From: Desulfocorpusculum sp964414345
GTDB taxonomy: Bacteria > Desulfobacterota > Desulfocorpusculales > Desulfocorpusculum
Assembly (NCBI GenBank): GCA_964414345.1
Contig: CAYPWF010000068.1
Coordinates: 1 to 17,790 of the forward strand
Length of the DNA: 17,790 bases
Direction: 5' to 3'
Below the pieces are notes generated by a model. The model did not search any database and was not told the origin of the DNA. It worked only from the letters and a program-made list of their open reading frames with translations. The number at the start of each line of letters is the position of its first letter. The stretch's first letter is position 1. Of the stretch, positions 5,814 through 13,850 are shown piece after piece. The position numbers and the translations under genes were made by a program.

Positions 5814-7256
5814 CTAATTTCTGAAACCAGGGTCAATGGCCCTAATCTGAGCCATGAGGTCCTGGATGTTCTGTTGTATCTTGGCAGCGTATCGGTTGTT
5901 AGGGTACCTACGATTGGTCTCTTCCAGGATCTCCAAGGCCTTCAGAAGATTTGCCTTGCGTTTGGAACCCCCCTCCTCCCTGGCCCTCAATACCAGGTCT
6001 GCCGCCTCTTTGCGCCGTTTCTCCGCATAGCGGTCCTGCGCTTCCTGGATACCTTTGCGCACCTGCTCCTCGTGGGCAGGAGCCTGAACCTGCTGAAAAG
6101 TCTGAATAGCCTCCTCATACTGCTCGGCATCCATCAGCCTCTGGGCTTCTTGCAGGCGTGCCAACTGCACCTCCTGGCCTCCCCCTGTGGGCTGAGCAGG
6201 AGGCTGAGAAGGTGGGGGTTGGAGTGCAGGAGTTTGTTCCTCAGGAGGTCTCTCCCTCACAGGCGGGGCTTGGGCAGAAGGAGGTGCGATGGGCTCCCTT
6301 GGGGGAAAACTCAGGGAGGGAGCCGGGGGCTCCTGAGCTGCCTGAGTTGGGAGAGCCTGCTGCTCCGGGGGTCTTTGCACTTCGGCCTGAGCCACCGGTT
6401 CCCCTTTTCGCAGTTTGATCTGTTCCAGCCTAAGCCTGGCCAACTCCGCCCATCTCTCCCTTTCCTGACCTGTCTCCAGCAGAGCCTTGTATCGCTCCGC
6501 CGCCTTTTCCAAATGTCCCTCTTCGAAAAGCCAGTTGGCCGTGAGGTACCTCACCTGCTGCGCATCCAACAGAAGCCCTTGTGCGGACAGCGGCTCTAGA
6601 ATCTTGAGGGCCTCCTGCCTTTTACCAGAGCGCCCCAAGCAAACCCCTCTCATCATCTGCACATCCAAAGGAGTGCTCATGTCCGAATGGGTTCTGCTCA
6701 GAGCCTCATGCTCTTGCAGGAACCAAGAGCAGTCTCCTCTCTGGTAGGCCGAACGCAGGGGTTCCCAGGAAATCCGGGTTTCCTCCTGAACCCGCGGCCC
6801 TGCTGCTGCAAAGGGCGGCTCCAAAGGGGACAGGCTCAAACACTCAAGCAAAAGAGCCGTGAGCCGTTGGGAGCGCCTGGCCCTCTCCTGAGGATCTGGC
6901 ACCGAACCGAGGCTCCGTGTCTCCCTCATTATCTCCTTCATCCTACCTACCTGGTCCTCTAGAGCCGTGACCCATGCATCCAAGACAGCCCGCCTTGTGG
7001 GGCTCAGTTCCTCTCTCTTGCTTCTGGCAGAGGCCACCGCAGCCTCACGCTTCCTGATCTCCTTTTCCACCAGCTTTAGATCCACAACTTCGGCTTCGCC
7101 CGTCAAAGGCCTCACAACTTGAGGGGGGCGCCCGGGAGCCTGAGGGGCTGCCTCCCCGGGAGGAGTGACTGTCTTACGAGGGGCACAGGCTGCGAGCATA
7201 ACCCCAAACACAGCAATGAGGGCCGCCTGGCACCATACGCTCCTCATGCCTTTCAT
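5814..7256 (-). CDS. Proline-rich TPR-like lipoprotein
   Basis: Predicted envelope lipoprotein of 480 residues. The signal peptide ends in lipobox 'LAAC' with Cys24 as the lipidation site; the next residues (APRK) do not suggest inner-membrane retention. Residues 60-115 are helical and charged. Residues 195-280 look like tetratricopeptide-type helical pairs, 287-360 are a Pro/Gln/Glu-rich linker, and 365-470 are a second helical repeat region with 'YEEAIQTFQQV' and 'LEETNRRYPNNRYA'. That suggests a protein-binding scaffold. The gene lies immediately downstream of the class A PBP gene, so a role as an outer-membrane partner or activator of that synthase, by analogy with LpoA, is attractive but unproven. 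The ATG at 7256 follows AAAGGTGA at good spacing; a GTG at 7265 would overlap the PBP stop. Confidence 0.8.
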   Translation of the reverse strand: MKGMRSVWCQAALIAVFGVMLAACAPRKTVTPPGEAAPQAPGRPPQVVRPLTGEAEVVDLKLVEKEIRKREAAVASARSKREELSPTRRAVLDAWVTALEDQVGRMKEIMRETRSLGSVPDPQERARRSQRLTALLLECLSLSPLEPPFAAAGPRVQEETRISWEPLRSAYQRGDCSWFLQEHEALSRTHSDMSTPLDVQMMRGVCLGRSGKRQEALKILEPLSAQGLLLDAQQVRYLTANWLFEEGHLEKAAERYKALLETGQERERWAELARLRLEQIKLRKGEPVAQAEVQRPPEQQALPTQAAQEPPAPSLSFPPREPIAPPSAQAPPVRERPPEEQTPALQPPPSQPPAQPTGGGQEVQLARLQEAQRLMDAEQYEEAIQTFQQVQAPAHEEQVRKGIQEAQDRYAEKRRKEAADLVLRAREEGGSKRKANLLKALEILEETNRRYPNNRYAAKIQQNIQDLMAQIRAIDPGFRN

Positions 7257-7261
7257 GATCT

Positions 7262-10200
7262 TCACCTTTCCCCACGGTCTATTGGAGCGAAAAAGCGCTT
7301 CAGTTCCACTTTCTCTCCTCTGATTTCCCCATAAGTCCTTATTCGAGGCCCCTCCCCGCCTTCTCGACGTGGAAGGCCAGAGTTGCCGTCCACTGGGATC
7401 TCCACAGAGTCCTTAGACCATTGCAAACCCAATGAGGCAGAGGGGCGAAAGGCCAGTTCCACCAGGTCCAGCCGCTCCTGATAGTCCAGATATTCAAGCG
7501 CCGATTGAGCCACCCTGGTCCAAATGGGCAAGGCCCCGGCGGCCCCGTACACCCTTATGTGGGCGTTTTTCATGGGCCGATTGTCATCATATCCCACATA
7601 GACCGCTATCACCACCCCTTTCTCATGGGTGAGCTGGAGAGTGCCTGCAACAGGCCCTGGGATAAGCCCCACAAAGCTGGAGTTCTGATACTCATTGGCC
7701 GTTCCGGTCTTGCCCAAGGCCGGAACCTTAAGATTCGCGCGCACCAGTAACCGCTCGTTTCTCCCTCCTTTCAGCACTAAGGCCCCCTCTGCCTGGTGAC
7801 CAGTGCCGTGGGATACCACTTTGCGCAGGATTTCAGCCATCTCGACGCACAATTCCTCGGGTATGATCCTTTGGAATCTGGGTTCAGACTCGTAAAGCAC
7901 CTCCCCGTCTGGTCCCTCGATTCGTCTGATAAGAAAGGTGCTGGAGCCAAGGCTGTCCTCCTCTTCGGAGCCCCGAAAGATCCCCCCGCTCACAATGGCG
8001 TAGTAAAGACGCGAAACGTCCTCCATGGTCACGGCATTCGCCCCCAGGGGCAAGGAAAGCACCGGCTCCAACGGCGACTCAACTCCGGCGCGTTTTGCCA
8101 GATGCACCACATACCTCAAAGCCATGGTAACCCTGAAATCAGGAACCCGTATCAAGACCTCCAGATCGTAAGGATCTTTCTCCCTCAAAGAAGCCAGCCT
8201 CTTCTGTATTCCCTCCTGCAACTGGTCCAGGAGAGAAGCCGGCATCACGCCGTCCACCCAGATCCTGGAAAGGGGAATGATCCGCTCCAGTTCCGTGCCC
8301 ATGCCCACCTGAGAGGCAAGCCATCCCAGATCCAATGCCACCAACGGGCGTCCCCCGGGGTTCTGGGTGTAGACTATCCGTTCCCCATCAGGATGATGCT
8401 GAAAGTAAAAACGCCCCTTCCCCCCTGCGGGCAGCCCCGCCCTCACTCCGGGCTCGGCCCTGGTCACAGCCCATCTTAGGGACTCATAGTCGTTTCTCAT
8501 GTCTTCTTGGAGGGCCCTCAGCCTCAGGAAGTTATGGTGCAAGACCATGAGTTCCTCTTCAGTTGCTTTTGATTCAGGCCTCGCATGCCTCTCTCTCAAG
8601 TAGCGCTCCACCCCTGAGCCGTAGTGAAGGTCATCCAGCCCCCTTAACTCTTCGTTTCGGCCTCCAAAGATCAGGTCTGTGCGAAGCTCCTCTTTGGTCT
8701 CTTCGAAAGCCGCCTGAAGCAGACTCTCACGTGTGACCAGGATCCCCATCTGGTCCCTGATCCTGGAGACATATGCCCCTCTGGATTCTCCTGACCTGGG
8801 AGCCATATCAAGGATTCTGGCCAGCTCCTTCAACTGCGAGGGGTTCAGGCGGTCACAAAGGTGATAAAGAAGCCACACGGTGGCTATGTTCTCGGACTTG
8901 ACACCCGCCCAAGTCATGGAGACCCATTCCTGCACATTGGGATGGTCCGGACGGGGAATGTATATCCGACCCATGTATGGAAAGGCCTGCCATCGGTTCT
9001 TGAGAGGATCCAAATTGTTCCACCCAAGTTGGAGGGCGGCCATGTACACCAAAGGTTTGAACACCGAACCCACTTGCCTCCTGGCGTCTACGGCACGGTT
9101 GAAATGCACATTGTCCATACCCCCCACCATGGCCCTGATGAAACCGTCCTGCACCACCAAAACCCCTGCATTGAGCTCAGGATAGCGTTCCATGGTAAGA
9201 AGGGTCCTGCCATCCTTGTCTTTTCCCCTAACACGCACAAATATGGGATCTCCGGTCTGGATCTCTTTGAGAAGAAGAGCCTCGTCCCCTTTTCTTGGAG
9301 CCGCCCAAGTGCCTCTCATGCCCTGTACCAAAGCGGTGAGCAAAGGTTGAAGCCCCTCACGATCCAGTTTCGCCACTTCTCCTCCCGGCAGTTCCACATC
9401 TATCTCCACAGAAGGGGCCTGCCCCCTGACGGCCTTCACCTTCCCGAACAGGAACTCCTTTCGATCCACCTCCTCTTCTGAGCTCAAAACCCTCTGGTAG
9501 TGCTCCAGGATATTCTCCCGTTTGTAGCCGCTTAGCCTGGTCTCAAGCAAGGACAGATTCTGTCTCACAGCCCTCAAGGCCTCTTCCTGAAGGTCCTTGC
9601 GGATGCTTGTGTAAATGCGAATCCCGGATGTGGCTATATTCTCCACCCCAGCATCTGCCAAGGCCTCCTGGATCTCAGGCCTCTCCAGCCTTTCCCTGAC
9701 TACGTCCAAAATAGCGTTTAGCCCGTAGCGGATCTTGCCTTGCTTGAAAGGGATCTCCTGTGCAATGGCCTCCTGGAACTGCTTCTGGTCTATGAAGCCC
9801 AGCTCCAGCATCCCTTTTAAAACATAATGGGTCCGCTCCTTGGCCCTGTGAAGAGCTTGTCTTCGGGCCTGCTCTCCCTTTTGTATAAAGGGATTGTACC
9901 TATTGGGAGCTTTTACGCACCCGGCCAGGAAAGCGCTTTCCACCAAGGTGAGCTTCTCAGGGGGTTTGTTAAAGAAGTATTGGGAGGCAATCCCCAGACC
10001 CACCCCGTTTCCCGTTACAAAGAACTGGTTTGCATACCACTCCAGAATCTGCTCCTTGGAGTAGTGGGCTTCCAGCTTCAAAGCATGCACCAGCTCCACC
10101 AGTTTGGCGTAAAAAGAACGTCTTTGCCTCTTGAAAAGGTTCTTGGCCGTCTGTTGTGTGATGGTGCTGCCGCCCTGGACAACTCTGCCAGCCTTGATGT

Positions 10201-10594
10201 TTAGGGCCAGTGCCCTCAGAATTCCGCCTGGATCCACACCGGGATGGGAAAAGAAGTTCTTGTCTTCGGCAGCCAACAAGGCCAGCACAAAGAAACGGGG
10301 TATGCGATCGTACGGAACGTATGTGCGGTGTTCCTCCTGGAAGAAGACCCCCAGAACACTTTGGCCATCATCGTAGTACACAGGGCTTTCCAGGGCAAAA
10401 ATACGCTGGATGTTCTCCCTGGAGATCTCAGGGCCTGGATTAAGAAGGATAAAGTAATAGTAAGCAGCCGCAAGAGAGGCTGCCCCAAGCACTGTCCAGA
10501 TTCCCAGCCAGGCAAGTACATGGCGGGACCCCTTCGGCTTGGGAGGCCTCCCAGCCTGTTTGGGGGTGGTTCTCTCTTCACCACGGCCCTTCAC
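7262..10594 (-). CDS. Class A penicillin-binding protein, bifunctional (PBP1-like)
   Basis: Predicted peptidoglycan polymerase and crosslinker, inner-membrane anchored. It has a basic cytoplasmic tail and a membrane helix at about 28-51. The glycosyltransferase (GT51) domain has 'AAEDKNFFSHPGVD' (catalytic Glu110) and 'GGSTITQQTAKNLF' near 141-154. The transpeptidase motifs are SVFK (Ser510-Lys513), SEN (567-569) and KTG (962-964). At 1,110 residues it is longer than most class A PBPs. Much of the excess lies between SEN and KTG, where about 390 residues replace the usual 130-200. The GTG start overlaps the dnaJ stop as GTGA. The lipoprotein gene follows directly. The gene resembles mrcA/ponA, but the insertion makes a firm symbol unwise. 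Confidence 0.93.
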   Translation of the reverse strand: MKGRGEERTTPKQAGRPPKPKGSRHVLAWLGIWTVLGAASLAAAYYYFILLNPGPEISRENIQRIFALESPVYYDDGQSVLGVFFQEEHRTYVPYDRIPRFFVLALLAAEDKNFFSHPGVDPGGILRALALNIKAGRVVQGGSTITQQTAKNLFKRQRRSFYAKLVELVHALKLEAHYSKEQILEWYANQFFVTGNGVGLGIASQYFFNKPPEKLTLVESAFLAGCVKAPNRYNPFIQKGEQARRQALHRAKERTHYVLKGMLELGFIDQKQFQEAIAQEIPFKQGKIRYGLNAILDVVRERLERPEIQEALADAGVENIATSGIRIYTSIRKDLQEEALRAVRQNLSLLETRLSGYKRENILEHYQRVLSSEEEVDRKEFLFGKVKAVRGQAPSVEIDVELPGGEVAKLDREGLQPLLTALVQGMRGTWAAPRKGDEALLLKEIQTGDPIFVRVRGKDKDGRTLLTMERYPELNAGVLVVQDGFIRAMVGGMDNVHFNRAVDARRQVGSVFKPLVYMAALQLGWNNLDPLKNRWQAFPYMGRIYIPRPDHPNVQEWVSMTWAGVKSENIATVWLLYHLCDRLNPSQLKELARILDMAPRSGESRGAYVSRIRDQMGILVTRESLLQAAFEETKEELRTDLIFGGRNEELRGLDDLHYGSGVERYLRERHARPESKATEEELMVLHHNFLRLRALQEDMRNDYESLRWAVTRAEPGVRAGLPAGGKGRFYFQHHPDGERIVYTQNPGGRPLVALDLGWLASQVGMGTELERIIPLSRIWVDGVMPASLLDQLQEGIQKRLASLREKDPYDLEVLIRVPDFRVTMALRYVVHLAKRAGVESPLEPVLSLPLGANAVTMEDVSRLYYAIVSGGIFRGSEEEDSLGSSTFLIRRIEGPDGEVLYESEPRFQRIIPEELCVEMAEILRKVVSHGTGHQAEGALVLKGGRNERLLVRANLKVPALGKTGTANEYQNSSFVGLIPGPVAGTLQLTHEKGVVIAVYVGYDDNRPMKNAHIRVYGAAGALPIWTRVAQSALEYLDYQERLDLVELAFRPSASLGLQWSKDSVEIPVDGNSGLPRREGGEGPRIRTYGEIRGEKVELKRFFAPIDRGER

Positions 10595-11688
10595 TTCTTG
10601 AAGAACCCTTTTCGTTTGGGAGTCACGGCCTCGCCGGATATCTCGGCCAGCTCCTTGAGGAGCTCCTCTTGTCTCTTGGTCAGGTTGGTGGGGGTTTTCA
10701 CCACCACCTGTATGACTTGATCTCCCCGACCATGACCCTTGAGGCGGGGCATCCCGGCGCCTCTCAACCTGAAAAGGGTTCCGGACTGCGTGCCCCTGGG
10801 AATGGTGAGGGTCTCCTTCCCCTCCAAGGTGGGTACATCTATTCGGGCCCCCAAGGCCGCCTGTGTGAAGGATATGGGGGTCTGACAGAAGATATCATCC
10901 CCTTGTCTTTCAAAAAGGGAATGGGGCTCCACGTAGATGACCACGTACAGGTCTCCAGGGGGGCCGCCTGCTTCCCCTGGCTCCCCTTCGCCTCTGAGTC
11001 TCAACCTGGAGCCTGTGTCCACTCCGGGAGGCACCCTCACCAGGACCTTTCTTTGCACGTGCACCCAACCGGTTCCTTGGCAGTTTTCACAGGGATCCAC
11101 TATGAACTGCCCTTGCCCGTAACATCTGGGGCAAGTGCTGGTCATGGTGAAGAAACCTTGGGAACGGGTCACTTGACCCCTTCCGTTGCAGGCAGGGCAA
11201 ACAGCTGGAGAACTCCCGGGTCTGGAGCCCGAGCCGCCGCAGGTAGGGCAAGGCTCTTTGTGCTCCACAGGGATCTCCACCTCTTTGCCTTGAGCAGCCT
11301 CTTCAAGGGTTATGGTCAGGTTGTACCGCAGGTCAGAGCCGGGTCTACCCCTCCCCCTGGCTCTCCCTGTGTGCATCCCAAAGCCGAATACCTCCTCAAA
11401 AATATCCCCAAAGGCCGAGAAAATATCATCGAACCCCCTGAAGCCTGAAAAGCCGCTCCCCCTCAACCCCTCATGCCCGTAACGGTCATAGATCTGCCGT
11501 TTCTCCGGATCCCTTAAGACCTCATAGGCCTCTGAGGCTTCTTTGAATCTCTCCTCGGCCTGGGGATCTCCGGGATTTCGATCCGGGTGGTACTTCATGG
11601 CGAGCCTTCGATAGGCCCTTTTGATGTCCTCATCGGTGGCCTGGCGGCTCACACCCAGGATCTCGTAGTAGTCTCTTTCCGTAGGCAT
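10591..11688 (-). CDS. dnaJ: Chaperone DnaJ (Hsp40, type I)
   Basis: Co-chaperone that stimulates Hsp70 (DnaK) ATPase and delivers unfolded proteins. The 365-residue product has all parts of a type I J protein. The J domain at 6-70 carries HPD (34-36). A Gly/Phe-rich stretch ('GFSGFRGFDDIF') spans about 79-104. Four zinc motifs follow: CPTCGGSG (147), CPACNGRG (164), CPRCYGQG (186) and CENCQGTG (200). The C-terminal substrate domains end near 335. The open frame extends further upstream, but that part overlaps the zinc-ribbon gene and is not DnaJ-like; the ATG at 11688 shares one base with its stop (TGATG). No dnaK or grpE is nearby, so this may be an additional DnaJ rather than the heat-shock operon copy. 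Confidence 0.94.
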   Translation of the reverse strand: MPTERDYYEILGVSRQATDEDIKRAYRRLAMKYHPDRNPGDPQAEERFKEASEAYEVLRDPEKRQIYDRYGHEGLRGSGFSGFRGFDDIFSAFGDIFEEVFGFGMHTGRARGRGRPGSDLRYNLTITLEEAAQGKEVEIPVEHKEPCPTCGGSGSRPGSSPAVCPACNGRGQVTRSQGFFTMTSTCPRCYGQGQFIVDPCENCQGTGWVHVQRKVLVRVPPGVDTGSRLRLRGEGEPGEAGGPPGDLYVVIYVEPHSLFERQGDDIFCQTPISFTQAALGARIDVPTLEGKETLTIPRGTQSGTLFRLRGAGMPRLKGHGRGDQVIQVVVKTPTNLTKRQEELLKELAEISGEAVTPKRKGFFKK

Positions 11689-12026
11689 CAGAGGTCGTAG
11701 TCCTCCAGGATCTTGCCGGTGCGGCCCCTCTCCACGATCTCGTCCAGCTCTGGCCCGAGGTCGGCCCCCAGCTCCTGCAGCCGCTTCTTGGCCCAAAGCC
11801 CAACGTTCCTGGAGTCCTTGTAGAAAGAGTCCTCCTTGGCGGCCTTGGGGTCGAAATCCTTGAGTCTCTGGGCCTCTGTCTTGTGGATGGAGAATCTGGA
11901 GAGCACCTTCACCAGAGCGCCCCCTCCACACTTGGAGCAGCGCAAAGAGGTCTCATCCTCCGGCCTCAAGACAAGCACACTCATCACCCTGTTGCAAGGC
12001 CGACAAAGATACTCATAGATGGGCAT
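11688..12026 (-). CDS. FmdB-type zinc-ribbon protein
   Basis: Small protein (112 residues) starting with the FmdB/CxxC putative regulatory domain. 'MPIYEYLC' opens it, with Cys8 and Cys11, then Cys30 and Cys33 in 'CSKCGG', presumably binding one zinc. The remainder, about residues 50-112, is charged and helical and not recognised. FmdB was named from a formamidase operon, where a regulatory role was proposed; the true function of most members is unknown. AGGAGGT lies 7 nt upstream of the ATG, within the end of the DUF4340 gene. It is translationally coupled to dnaJ by a 1-nt overlap. Confidence 0.85.
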   Translation of the reverse strand: MPIYEYLCRPCNRVMSVLVLRPEDETSLRCSKCGGGALVKVLSRFSIHKTEAQRLKDFDPKAAKEDSFYKDSRNVGLWAKKRLQELGADLGPELDEIVERGRTGKILEDYDL

Positions 12027-12029
12027 GGC

Positions 12030-13850
12030 TTAACCTCCTGAGCCGCTTGCCCCCGAAGCACTGGAAGGACTAATGCTCTTCATATCCCTTGAGATCTGCT
12101 CCAGAAGCTTGCTTCCCACAAAATAAACCTGCCCCTTAGGATCGCCCCAGGCATATCTGAGCCCGGGATCGGCTTTCACCTCTGCCCCCACACTCATGCG
12201 GGCCACAGGTTGCTTGCCATCCTCGAAAATCTCTATATGAAATTTGGGAGAGTCCACCCCCATTTCCCCATCCGAAGGCCTCTGCTCAGGAAACCCCTCG
12301 AATCTGGCCTCCCTCACGCTCCAAAGCAGACCCGAGACTTGATAGGACTCAAGATCCTTCTGCTCGGGTTTCAACATCTTCCATTCAGAATCCCCTTTTC
12401 TTCGAATCTCCATTTCCCGCCCATCCCACATGAGCAGGACCCTCTTCACCTTGGGAACCTCGAAGTTCACGAAACGCTTCTCCCTAAGTTCCCAGACTGT
12501 GGCTTTTTTCATCTCCTCCAAGAAGGAGCTGGGTACTTCAACCGTTTCCTCTTGGGCAGGCGCTTTGGCATAATAGCCTTGCCCATGGGCTGAAGCCCTG
12601 CCGATCCTCAGTTCAAGAGGCTTCTCCTGCGCTTCCAGCCAAACCCGGGTCACCATTAGGGGGGGATCCAGCAGGTCCTGCCCTGATCCCTCAATGTTTG
12701 GGAACCCGGCTGCTCTGGCGTCCTTTAGATTCCAAAGCAAATCGCTTACCTTGACTGGATCTGCGCTGAGCCGCTCAGGCTTTTCTATCTCCCACTGATT
12801 TTGGGCCAGCTTCCGCAAGGCAAGGGTCTGATCACCTCTTACCACTTCCAGCCTTTCCACTTTCTCCCTGTCAAAAGAAATGAGGATCTTGGAGCGCCAA
12901 CCCTCTTTCTCCAGTGGAATCTCCCCTACCTGAGAGGCTTCCACCTGCACCAAAGGAGAATCCCCCTCCAGCTTGGCCCAGAGCCTGGGCTTCTTCTCTG
13001 CGCCCACCGGCTCCCCTGAAACCTCCTTGCCGACCAACAGGGCCTTCTCCTCATCGGGATCCGCCAGCTTCAAGACTATCTTTCGCACAGGGGGATCCAA
13101 CCCCATCTCTGAGAGAGGCCTCTCAGGCTTATCCTCGAAGGCCGAAGCTCTCAGCCTTGAAAGACGAAACAGAAGGGATTGTATGGCATCCGCATCGGCC
13201 TGTAGCCCCTTGGGCCCCTCAATGCGCCATTGTTTGTCGGTTTCTTTCTGAAGCAAGATCTCCTTTCCGCCACCCCATATCTTGAGGCTTTGGACCTTTG
13301 AGGTATCAAAGCTGAGCAGACTCTTGTCCCTGAGCTCAACCAAGGATTTTTCAGCATCCCTTCTCAAAGTGTCCGAGACCAGGAAAACCTCTTTCTGCCC
13401 CTGCAACTGGGAAAAATAGTAGACCTCAGTAGGATTTTTTGCTCCCAGAAGAACACTCCTTTGCTCCTCGGGAGATTTGCCCCGGAGCCTTATTACGTAC
13501 TTTGGATCCCCCAATCCGTAAGCCTGCAGATCCGAGGGCTCATCAGCAATGACTCGATCCTTTCGGGCGCGCAGGAGCCCTTCCACCAAACGCTTTGCTT
13601 CTTCCTGATCGGCCTTTGCCGTCACAGGCTCCTTGATAAGCCAGCCCTTTTCTTCCTCCCGCACCAATCGAATGGTATCCGAGGGACGCTGGATAATGAC
13701 CTCGCTTACATCCTCAGGTTTCCAGGGGAAGAGCTTCTTTTTTTCCTCTTCCAAGCCCTTTTGCTTGGCAACACGCTGGTGGTCCCATATATATAAGCCC
13801 GCCAGCAAGGCCAGGATTATCCCCAGGAAAACTGTCTTGCGCCAGCTCAC
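12030..13850 (-). CDS. DUF4340 protein, membrane-anchored, four tandem units
   Basis: Predicted envelope protein of 606 residues with an N-terminal membrane anchor at about 6-22 and the rest outside the cytoplasm. The body appears to be four repeats of a DUF4340-like unit beginning near residues 43, 178, 324 and 460. Each has a K-V-x-x-L strand, a 'W-x-I/M-x-x-P' element (WLIKEP, WRIEGP, WEIEKP, WKMLKP), a helix ending near '-LLW/F-' and a later 'G-DP/DSP' strand. DUF4340 genes commonly accompany GldG-type ABC transporter genes, as here. The GTG at 13850 is chosen over an upstream in-frame ATG because GGAGGA lies 7 nt before it and the GTG overlaps the GldG stop as GTGA; the upstream start would cover the end of that gene. 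Molecular function is unknown. Confidence 0.83.
   Translation of the reverse strand: MSWRKTVFLGIILALLAGLYIWDHQRVAKQKGLEEEKKKLFPWKPEDVSEVIIQRPSDTIRLVREEEKGWLIKEPVTAKADQEEAKRLVEGLLRARKDRVIADEPSDLQAYGLGDPKYVIRLRGKSPEEQRSVLLGAKNPTEVYYFSQLQGQKEVFLVSDTLRRDAEKSLVELRDKSLLSFDTSKVQSLKIWGGGKEILLQKETDKQWRIEGPKGLQADADAIQSLLFRLSRLRASAFEDKPERPLSEMGLDPPVRKIVLKLADPDEEKALLVGKEVSGEPVGAEKKPRLWAKLEGDSPLVQVEASQVGEIPLEKEGWRSKILISFDREKVERLEVVRGDQTLALRKLAQNQWEIEKPERLSADPVKVSDLLWNLKDARAAGFPNIEGSGQDLLDPPLMVTRVWLEAQEKPLELRIGRASAHGQGYYAKAPAQEETVEVPSSFLEEMKKATVWELREKRFVNFEVPKVKRVLLMWDGREMEIRRKGDSEWKMLKPEQKDLESYQVSGLLWSVREARFEGFPEQRPSDGEMGVDSPKFHIEIFEDGKQPVARMSVGAEVKADPGLRYAWGDPKGQVYFVGSKLLEQISRDMKSISPSSASGASGSGG

Noticed and set aside
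5874..6599. 241-residue plus-strand frame rich in Leu and Arg
   Set aside because: Antisense shadow of the lipoprotein gene; composition reflects the complement of a Gln/Glu/Ala-rich protein.
7796..9481. Two plus-strand frames of over 200 residues opposite the PBP
   Set aside because: They lie wholly inside the PBP gene, have low-complexity composition and no plausible motifs.
11689..11931. N-terminal extension of DnaJ
   Set aside because: This part overlaps the FmdB-type gene in another frame and reads as Arg/Gly-rich nonsense before the canonical DnaJ start.
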